12,387 bases of DNA from assembly GCA_003167015.1 (NCBI GenBank), contig PMUF01000207.1, positions 1 through 12,387 of the forward strand, given 5' to 3'. Each line of letters opens with the position of its first letter. Within the stretch, counting starts at the first letter, position 1. The notes under the pieces were generated by a model. It made no database searches and was not told the origin of the DNA. It saw only the letters and a program-made list of their open reading frames with translations. This DNA is from Chitinophagaceae bacterium. Its GTDB lineage: Bacteria; Bacteroidota; Bacteroidia; Chitinophagales; Chitinophagaceae. This document shows positions 6,649 to 12,387 of the stretch, in pieces. A program made the position numbers and the translations under genes.

Positions 6649-7245
6649 CTAACGGAAAGGTTTAAAAAAGGGGTTTGATGCGAGGGCCAGCATGGGTCTG
6701 TCGCCGCTGCTGTCGCCATAAGCGTAAATCTCCTGGTAATCGGTCAATCGGAAGATCTCGTGGATCCGGTTGACCTTTTCTTTTCCATGGCAATTGCGTC
6801 CGGCTATCCTGCCGGTGAGGCGCTGTTCCTTTATGTCCAGTCGGGTAGCGATCAGGGGGACCTGGTTAGCTGCAGCCCAGCCGGAGATCCAGTTTTCAGG
6901 CGAGGCGGAAACCACGACAACGACAAATCCTGCCTGCTGCAATTTTTTGATCTCTACGAGGGCTTTGGGGCGTAGCAGCGTGGGTAAGATTTCGGCTGCA
7001 AAGCGATCGCAATGCGCCTGAAAGGCGGCGAGGGTCATGTTGCCGAAGAAGAAGCCGAGGATCTTTTCCTTGGCCGACTGGTTAGAGATGACTTTGAGTC
7101 TGTATGCTACGAGCCAGGGGCTATACAGCAGGAATCCAAGATAAAAAAGGAAAGGGCCTTTGCTGAACCTGATGAATTCAAGAAGGGTGTCGTGGGTGGT
7201 AATAGTACCGTCGAAGTCGAAGAAGGCGATCCGTTGGTTCATCAT
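6649..7245 (-). CDS. HAD-IB family phosphatase
   Basis: A 198-residue protein with all four haloacid dehalogenase motifs: I, DFDGT at 10-14 (D10 nucleophile, D12 acid/base); II, SAS at 113-115; III, K155 in CHGKEKV; IV, GDSSGD at 177-182. The cap inserted after motif I and the overall length fit the SerB-related HAD-IB subfamily. It is the last gene of a minus-strand operon, 21 bases after the DprE2-like reductase and downstream of a UbiA phosphoribosyltransferase. In other bacteria HAD-IB domains are fused to UbiA enzymes of this type, so a likely job is removing the 5-phosphate from polyprenyl-phosphoryl phosphoribose, the step assigned to a PAP2-type enzyme in mycobacteria. That job is inference. 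Start is one of two adjacent ATG codons (7245 or 7242). Confidence 0.88.
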   Translation of the reverse strand: MMNQRIAFFDFDGTITTHDTLLEFIRFSKGPFLFYLGFLLYSPWLVAYRLKVISNQSAKEKILGFFFGNMTLAAFQAHCDRFAAEILPTLLRPKALVEIKKLQQAGFVVVVVSASPENWISGWAAANQVPLIATRLDIKEQRLTGRIAGRNCHGKEKVNRIHEIFRLTDYQEIYAYGDSSGDRPMLALASNPFFKPFR

Positions 7246-7266
7246 AAACTGAGTTGGGTCGGAAGG

Positions 7267-7998
7267 TCAGAGCTTTAGTTTTTTGAAAATCGATTCGGGT
7301 ATATTCCGGATGATCCACATGATCCAGCGCCAGAACCACTTTACATAGATCACATTTTTCTTTCCGGCCACCGCTTTAGCAATAGCGTTCGCCACTTCTT
7401 CCGGCGTGGCGGTCAGGGGGCCGGGCAGTGGCATATTCTCCGTCATTTTCGTATAGACGAAGCCTGGCTGTACGGTGAGCACGTGTACTTTCTTATGATA
7501 AAGGCGGTTGCGGAGACCGGACAGGTAGGCGGTAAATCCGGCCTTGGCGCTACCATAAAAGTAATTACTCTGGCGGCCTCTTTCACCGGCGACCGAACTG
7601 ATACCGGCAATAATGCCCTGCTGTCTTGCTTCATATGCATCGGCGACGATGTTGAGGATCGAGACGGCCCCGACATAATTGACCTGCAGGATGCGGTGGC
7701 ATTCTTCCCAGTCCGATTGTGCAAGTGTCTGTTGGCCCAGATAGCCGAAGACGGCGATGGTGATATCGGGGAAGACGGGGAGGGCGGCAAAGAAGGCGGC
7801 ATGAGTCGCCGGCTGTGCGGCGTCGAATTCGTGCAGTGTGCAGGAAATCGAATAGCGGATAGTGCAATCCGACTGAAGGGGAAGCAGCCTGGAGACATTA
7901 CGCGCTGCCAGTTGCAAAGAATGACCCTCCGCAGCATATTTTCTTGCAAGGGCAATGGCTATATCCGAGGTGGCTCCTAAAATAAGAACGGTAGGCAT
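7267..7998 (-). CDS. SDR-family oxidoreductase, DprE2-like
   Basis: A 243-residue short-chain dehydrogenase. The nucleotide-binding loop is GATSDIA (8-14), close to the GATS-I-G form found in DprE2 (decaprenylphosphoryl-2-keto-pentose reductase). Catalytic residues are N107, S134/S135 in GISSVAG, and Y148-x3-K152 (YGSAK). The last ~25 residues (WFWRWIMWIIRNIPESIFKK) are aromatic and basic, a probable membrane-surface helix, also typical of DprE2-like proteins working on polyprenyl-linked sugars. It starts 6 bases after the UbiA stop, so the two are coupled. In mycobacteria DprE2 reduces the 2-keto intermediate made by DprE1 to give the arabinose donor. No DprE1 is present here, so the reaction may differ or the partner may lie elsewhere. 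Confidence 0.85.
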   Translation of the reverse strand: MPTVLILGATSDIAIALARKYAAEGHSLQLAARNVSRLLPLQSDCTIRYSISCTLHEFDAAQPATHAAFFAALPVFPDITIAVFGYLGQQTLAQSDWEECHRILQVNYVGAVSILNIVADAYEARQQGIIAGISSVAGERGRQSNYFYGSAKAGFTAYLSGLRNRLYHKKVHVLTVQPGFVYTKMTENMPLPGPLTATPEEVANAIAKAVAGKKNVIYVKWFWRWIMWIIRNIPESIFKKLKL

Positions 7999-8004
7999 AG
8001 TAGA

Positions 8005-8889
8005 TTACTTAAAAATGATCATGTCTTTCAGGTAAATGATAAGGCCGAAGCTAATGATCCAAAGCGCCAGGGTGACTTGTATGAACCGGTCCTTATAGAG
8101 AATCCCCGTGGGGGAGCCCGAATCGGAAGAGACATAGATGATCTGCAGGTAGCGCATGATCCCTGCCATTACGAACAGGCAGGTGTAATAGAGCCGGTAG
8201 GTGCCCAGCCGGGCCTTGACCTCGGGGGACATGGTGTACATCAGATAGGACACGATAATCACTGCCGAAACCAGGGCCAGCAGGACGTTAAGGAAATCCA
8301 GGTTGTAGCCTTTGACGGATTTGCGCATGTCCGTGCCCGAATTCAGCTTGAGCAGTACGTCGTCACGGCGTTTGCCGATGGCCATGAATATGGCGAGCAG
8401 GAACACCATGATCACGATCCATTCGGAAAGAGGGACAAAGGAAATAACGGACCCTCCCTTGATGCGCAGGACGAACCCTGCTGCCAGCAATATGATGTCC
8501 AACACTGAAATCGACTTTAGCCCGAGTGAGTAGGCGAGGTTGATGAGGAAATAGATGGACAATATGAAGAGGAATTTGTCACGGATGAACCACGCCAATC
8601 CGAATCCGGCCAGGAGGAGCAACACGCAAATCGCCAGGGCTGTGCCGGGGCTGACAGCTCCGGACGCCAGGGGGCGTTTGCATTTGACCGGATGTTTCCG
8701 GTCGTCTTCCCGATCGCGATAGTCATTGATGATATAGACACTGCTGGCAATGCAGCAGAAAGCTATAAAACCATAGAAAACATTCAGGACTTTAGGGATA
8801 TTGCCAATCTCTCCGCCGAAAAACAATGGAATGAACAAAAACAAATTTTTTGCCCAATCTTTGGGCCTCAGGAGTTTAAAATATTCCAC
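8005..8889 (-). CDS. UbiA-family polyprenyl-phosphate phosphoribosyltransferase (DPPR synthase-like)
   Basis: A 294-residue integral membrane protein with about 8-9 helices. The first aspartate motif, NDYRDREDDRKHP (55-67), followed by KCKRPLASG, is the form specific to decaprenyl-phosphate phosphoribosyltransferases (mycobacterial Rv3806c type) within UbiA. The second region has Y120-x4-K125-x5-D131 and GFVLRIKGGS, and GKRRDD at 172-177 fits the conserved GKR element. It would transfer phosphoribose from PRPP to a polyprenyl phosphate at the inner membrane. It is the first gene of the UbiA-SDR-HAD operon. The start must be GTG at 8889: an in-frame stop lies four codons upstream and no other start codon is between. 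A heme/quinone UbiA is unlikely given the HP and KRP residues. Confidence 0.9.
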   Translation of the reverse strand: MEYFKLLRPKDWAKNLFLFIPLFFGGEIGNIPKVLNVFYGFIAFCCIASSVYIINDYRDREDDRKHPVKCKRPLASGAVSPGTALAICVLLLLAGFGLAWFIRDKFLFILSIYFLINLAYSLGLKSISVLDIILLAAGFVLRIKGGSVISFVPLSEWIVIMVFLLAIFMAIGKRRDDVLLKLNSGTDMRKSVKGYNLDFLNVLLALVSAVIIVSYLMYTMSPEVKARLGTYRLYYTCLFVMAGIMRYLQIIYVSSDSGSPTGILYKDRFIQVTLALWIISFGLIIYLKDMIIFK

Positions 8890-8980
8890 AACAGCTGATT
8901 ATAGGGACAAAATACAAACAAAAAAACAAAATCTGTTATATTGTAGCGAAATTGTATCATATTAAATAATTGCAAAGCCC

Positions 8981-10690
8981 ATGCCCCGGAACCTGGCCCT
9001 CAAGTTCGAGATCCTGATAATCGTTATACTGGCCTTTGTACCGTTGTTCATTCATTTGCCTTACAGGGTGAATATTTTTCTTTCGTGGGAAGGGGCCTAT
9101 CGTATCAGTCAGGGCCAGTTGCCATTCAGAGATTTCGGCTTACCGCTGGGTGGTGTGTACTGGATGGTTCCCGCGTTGTTCTTCAAATTGTTCGGGCCCG
9201 GACTTTTCACGCTGGTGAAGGCGCAGGTTTTTATCAATATTGTTGCAGGCCTGGCTTTCAGGTCTATACTGTTGAGTCTCGGCGTCGATAGCAGGATCCG
9301 TCTTGCTGCGGTCGTATTGTTTGCCCTTTCCTATTCCTTTTTTAATTTCTGGCCCTGGTACAATCACACCGTCATAGTCTACGAACTGGTTGCGCTGGCA
9401 TTCCTTTTCCGGGGATTGCGGGTGCAGTGGGCGGATGCGGATGGCCGCAGTGAGCATACAGGGAAAGGATATAGCTGGCTTTGGATAGCAGGGGCCGCTG
9501 GTTTCACGATATGTTCGTTCCTCACCAAGCAGGATGGGGGAGGCATGGCCTTCTTTATAGAGGCTATGATCCTGCTGGTCAACGGGATACTGTGGCGGCG
9601 GTGGCAGGCGCTGATCGTTTTCGTATCAGGGTCAGCGGTCTTTGCCCTTCTGCTGATCCTGCCTTATCTTCCTTACGGGTTCTGGTATTGGTTCAACCAT
9701 GGCCAACCTCCTCATACGGCAAGGGTCTCTACTTTCGATATCGCGTCCGAATTCTTCGGTTCTTCGCTGTGGATCAAGTTCTATATTTTCCTGACAGTTT
9801 TCCTGGCGGTCATTCGTTGGCGTAACCTGGCTGCGCTGAAGGCCGATCCCAAAGGGGTCATGATGGTTGTGCTGACTATAGGTATCCTTGGGGAGGCGGC
9901 GGTATTGCAAGTGACCAGCTATACCCCGCCGGATAACAATATCTTTTTTCACAGTTTTGCTTTCCCCTGTATCCTGGGCTTGCTGGCCGGGTGGTTGCCG
10001 GCGGGATGGGAGAGGCGCGGGGTAACGCTGGTGCTGGTCTGCGGTGTCCTGCTGTGGTGGAGCGGCGTGTGGTGGAAGTATACCCAACGACTCACGGGGC
10101 CGTTTTTGTCCAGGCTTTCAACTGTGTCTCCTACCGGGGAGAATGTGGTGAACAGGGACACTTATATGATCGATCCGGACAGTCCCCGCCGCTATAAGGA
10201 GATTCCGACAGAACAGTGGGTCGACTGCGGCCTGCCCGTCTTCAAGGGGATCACGATGCCTGCTCCAACCGCGGAAGGAATTCATCGCTTACTGGCATCC
10301 CGGCCGGTGGTGACTTACCGGCAGCAGCGGAAGGCTGGGGTTGCCGGAGATTTCCGGGTATTGAATATGTCGGAGCTAACGCCGCTGGCTGCTGAAATAC
10401 CTTTTACGCCGGAAAGAAATCCCGACCTTCCATTGTGGTATCATCTCGGCGTGGGAATGTTCAACCGGCAGGCTGGTATCTTCGAGACGCGGATCAGGGA
10501 GCACTATTACGATCTGGTCCTTTTCGAATTCATCCCTACGCTGAACAATTTTTATCCATTCAGGGTGCGGGATTCACTGCTGCTGCATTACCCGCTGGTG
10601 GATTCCTTTCCTGCACCCCGACGGGGTGTTGAGACGCAAGGGATCATTGAAGTATACGCCCGGCCTGCCGGATCTGGTTCCTCCTATTGA
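8981..10690 (+). CDS. GT-C-like polytopic membrane protein with extracytoplasmic C-terminal domain
   Basis: A 569-residue protein with ~10 hydrophobic segments in the first 365 residues and a mostly soluble C-terminal domain of about 200 residues (366-569). After the first helix, the loop contains W36-E37-G38 and QLPFRDFGLPLGG (46-58), with E37 and D51 as candidate catalytic acids. This EG-Y-I-x-G-x-x-PFRDF pattern is common in Bacteroidota GT39-like membrane glycosyltransferases. The tail domain has no motif I recognise. It is transcribed away from the UbiA operon, with 91 bases between starts, so both may share a control region. Mycobacterial arabinosyltransferases are also GT-C enzymes with a C-terminal soluble domain and use the product of the UbiA/DprE route, so a similar donor is plausible but only inferred. 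Start is ATG 8981. Confidence 0.72.
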   Translation: MPRNLALKFEILIIVILAFVPLFIHLPYRVNIFLSWEGAYRISQGQLPFRDFGLPLGGVYWMVPALFFKLFGPGLFTLVKAQVFINIVAGLAFRSILLSLGVDSRIRLAAVVLFALSYSFFNFWPWYNHTVIVYELVALAFLFRGLRVQWADADGRSEHTGKGYSWLWIAGAAGFTICSFLTKQDGGGMAFFIEAMILLVNGILWRRWQALIVFVSGSAVFALLLILPYLPYGFWYWFNHGQPPHTARVSTFDIASEFFGSSLWIKFYIFLTVFLAVIRWRNLAALKADPKGVMMVVLTIGILGEAAVLQVTSYTPPDNNIFFHSFAFPCILGLLAGWLPAGWERRGVTLVLVCGVLLWWSGVWWKYTQRLTGPFLSRLSTVSPTGENVVNRDTYMIDPDSPRRYKEIPTEQWVDCGLPVFKGITMPAPTAEGIHRLLASRPVVTYRQQRKAGVAGDFRVLNMSELTPLAAEIPFTPERNPDLPLWYHLGVGMFNRQAGIFETRIREHYYDLVLFEFIPTLNNFYPFRVRDSLLLHYPLVDSFPAPRRGVETQGIIEVYARPAGSGSSY

Positions 10691-10707
10691 AACGAAGGTT
10701 AACTTTG
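10678..10707 (+). promoter_or_regulatory. Candidate promoter for recG
   Basis: TAACTTTG at 10700-10707 matches the Bacteroidota -7 element TAnnTTTG exactly. Nineteen bases before it is TTC (10678-10680), one change from the -33 TTG. The start of transcription would fall near 10713, only some 5-12 bases before the ATT codons that are the best-placed translation starts of recG. The -33 part overlaps the end of the preceding gene. Confidence 0.45.
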
Positions 10708-10723
10708 CCAAAACGCGATTTTC

Positions 10724-12387
10724 ATTCAGACCACTGTATCCATACTAAGCAGTCCGATAGAGTACCTGAAGGGTGTGGGGCCGATGAGGGCTGAGCTTTT
10801 GAAAAAAGAGCTCGATATTTTCACCTTTCAGGATCTGCTGGAGTTATATCCTTATCGTCACGTGGACCGTACGACCATCAACCCGATCCGGGAGATCGGG
10901 CCGGGGACGGAGTATATCCAGGTAGCGGGGCGGATAACCCATGTCGAGGTATTGGGGGACAAGCGGAGCAGGAGGCTGGTAGCGGAGATCCGGGATAGCT
11001 CAGGGGTGTTGGAACTGGTATGGTTCCAGGGGATCACGGGTATTCAGAAGCTGATACAGGTAGGGGGTGAGTACCTGGTATTTGGCCGGGTGGGTCATTT
11101 CCAGGGCAGTCCTCAGATCACACATCCCGAGATAGAGGCGATGACAGGGAAGGAGACGGAGCGGCCGGAGTACCTGGAGCCGGTGTATCCCACGACGGAG
11201 AAGCTGAAGGTCAGGGGTCTCGGCGGGCGGCAGTTGGGAAAGCTGACCTTGACATTGCTTAATTTGTTGAAAGAGAAAGATTTACCAGAGAATTTACCAG
11301 AATCCGCCCTGGAATATACCGATGCTGTATCGGGTCAGCGGCTGCGATGGATGTCCCGGTGGGAAGCTTACCGGCAGATCCATTTCCCGTCGCAGCCTGC
11401 CTTATACCGGCAAGCGTTGTACCGGCTCAAATTCGAAGAGCTTTTTTTAGCGCAGGTAAGGTTAGGCCTGATCAAGTCCAGGCGCCACCGTTCGTCCAAA
11501 GGGGTAACTTTTTCGCAGGTAGGCGCGTTATTCAACCAGTTTTACACTCAATATTTGCCTTTTGAGCTGACAGGGGCGCAGAAGCGGGTGCTGAAGGAGA
11601 TTCGCCGGGATACGGGTTCCGGGCGGCAGATGAACCGGCTATTGCAGGGGGATGTGGGCAGCGGCAAGACCATTGTGGCCCTGCTGGCGATGCTGCTGGC
11701 GCTTGACAATGGATTTCAGGCCTGTATGATGGCTCCTACGGAGATATTGGCGAGACAGCATTATGATGGCATTTCCGCCTTGCTGAAGGAGATGCCTGTG
11801 GAGGTACGGCTATTGACGGGCTCGTCAAAATCGAAATTGAGGAAGGAGGTGCTGGAACTGGCCCGGGAAGGGCGGCTGCATATCCTGATCGGGACGCATG
11901 CCGTGCTGGAGGAGTCGGTGCAATTTCAGCGGCTGGGGCTGGCGATCGTGGATGAACAGCATCGCTTTGGCGTGGCCCAGCGGGCCCGCCTGTGGAGCAA
12001 GGCAGAAGTCGTCCCCCATGTGCTGGTGATGACTGCGACGCCAATACCGCGGACGTTGGCGATGACGGCGTATGGCGATTTGGACTACAGTGTCATGGAC
12101 GAATTGCCGCCCGGCAGGCAACCAATCTCCACTGTGCATCGTTTCGAAGATAAGAGGCCGCAGGTGATGGATTTCATCCGGCATGAGATAGGGAAGGGGA
12201 GGCAGGTGTATATCATCTTCCCGTTGATCGAGGAGTCGGAGAGTATGGATTATGAGAACCTGATGAAAGGGTATGAGAATGTGAAGGCATGGTTTCCCGA
12301 GCCGAAATACTGGATCAGCATGGTGCATGGCCGACAGACGAATGCAGAGCGGGACACTAACATGCGGCGGTTCCTGCTGCGGGAGAC
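10724..12387 (+). CDS. recG: ATP-dependent DNA helicase RecG, N-terminal part (cut by window end)
   Basis: RecG remodels stalled replication forks and Holliday junctions. The frame is open from 10703 to the window edge. The conserved start region SPIEYLKGVGPMRAELLKKEL is followed by the wedge (OB-fold) domain (to ~residue 150), then the superfamily-2 helicase core: Walker A GDVGSGKT at about 309-316, DEQH box VDEQHRFG near 409, and motif III MTATPIPRT near 435. The end of the helicase core is missing. The start is unusual: upstream of the conserved YLKGVGP there is no ATG, GTG or TTG in frame. The first GTG (10775) and ATG (10784) lie inside or just after that motif and would remove part of it. 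ATT at 10724 gives the expected N-terminal length, so it is used here with low certainty; ATT at 10718 is the alternative. Independent housekeeping gene, unrelated to the glycan genes. Confidence 0.9.
   Translation, partial: MQTTVSILSSPIEYLKGVGPMRAELLKKELDIFTFQDLLELYPYRHVDRTTINPIREIGPGTEYIQVAGRITHVEVLGDKRSRRLVAEIRDSSGVLELVWFQGITGIQKLIQVGGEYLVFGRVGHFQGSPQITHPEIEAMTGKETERPEYLEPVYPTTEKLKVRGLGGRQLGKLTLTLLNLLKEKDLPENLPESALEYTDAVSGQRLRWMSRWEAYRQIHFPSQPALYRQALYRLKFEELFLAQVRLGLIKSRRHRSSKGVTFSQVGALFNQFYTQYLPFELTGAQKRVLKEIRRDTGSGRQMNRLLQGDVGSGKTIVALLAMLLALDNGFQACMMAPTEILARQHYDGISALLKEMPVEVRLLTGSSKSKLRKEVLELAREGRLHILIGTHAVLEESVQFQRLGLAIVDEQHRFGVAQRARLWSKAEVVPHVLVMTATPIPRTLAMTAYGDLDYSVMDELPPGRQPISTVHRFEDKRPQVMDFIRHEIGKGRQVYIIFPLIEESESMDYENLMKGYENVKAWFPEPKYWISMVHGRQTNAERDTNMRRFLLRE

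Noticed and set aside
7483..7980. Plus-strand open frame of 165 codons opposite the SDR gene
   Set aside because: Shadow of the SDR coding sequence; rich in Gly, Asp and Arg with no motif.
8890..8980. Promoters in the 91-base divergent gap between the UbiA operon and the GT-C gene
   Set aside because: The region is AT-rich and must contain promoters, but I found no TTG/TAnnTTTG pair with proper spacing on either strand, so none is placed.
11825..12328. Minus-strand open frame of 167 codons opposite recG
   Set aside because: It covers the conserved helicase motifs of recG on the other strand and has histidine/proline-rich antisense composition.
1..12387. CRISPR arrays, tRNA or rRNA genes, insertion sequences
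   Set aside because: No regularly spaced repeats, no tRNA-like cloverleaf, no rRNA segments and no transposase motifs were seen on either strand.

Overview
The window looks like a chromosomal segment of a Bacteroidota bacterium, most probably Chitinophagaceae or a close relative. The clues are a PKD-type secreted protein with a type IX secretion (T9SS) C-terminal signal, moderate GC, a RecG whose best upstream promoter candidate resembles the Bacteroidota TTG-N19-TAnnTTTG type, and two short proteins with a PLDGG-type C-terminal sorting signal beside an exosortase. The family level is inference; no 16S or other marker is present.

Layout. (1) 3-728: the C-terminal end of a T9SS-exported PKD-repeat protein, closed by a strong bidirectional hairpin terminator (753-785). 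(2) 814-4678, minus strand: a three-gene glycan-type operon in the order GT-C-like membrane protein, GT4-type glycosyltransferase, Trm112-like/SAM methyltransferase. (3) 4883-6640, plus strand: an exosortase locus consisting of a small PLDGG substrate-like protein, the exosortase, a 130-residue membrane protein, a 169-base gap, and a second PLDGG protein. (4) 6649-8889, minus strand: a tight three-gene operon of UbiA-family polyprenyl-phosphate phosphoribosyltransferase, DprE2-like SDR reductase and HAD-IB phosphatase. (5) 8981-10690, plus strand: a second GT-C-like membrane protein, divergent from the UbiA operon. (6) 10724-12387, plus strand: recG, cut by the right edge, with no ATG, GTG or TTG where the family normally begins.

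How the genes may work together. The UbiA/SDR/HAD set resembles most of the mycobacterial route to a polyprenyl-phosphate pentose (decaprenyl-phosphoryl ribose or arabinose), but no DprE1-like FAD oxidase is visible. The two GT-C-like proteins are the kind of enzyme that uses lipid-phosphate sugars, and the GT4 enzyme and methyltransferase would build or modify a glycan on the inner face of the membrane. Exosortases elsewhere often sit near exopolysaccharide genes, so the exosortase, its two small substrates and the glycan genes may form one envelope-building region. That link rests on gene position and is inference.

The most interesting part is the exosortase locus. Its two substrates share the signal-peptide end (SKA), an amphipathic segment, a PLDGG motif before the C-terminal helix, and an unexpected E-V-x-P-A terminal tail beyond the membrane.
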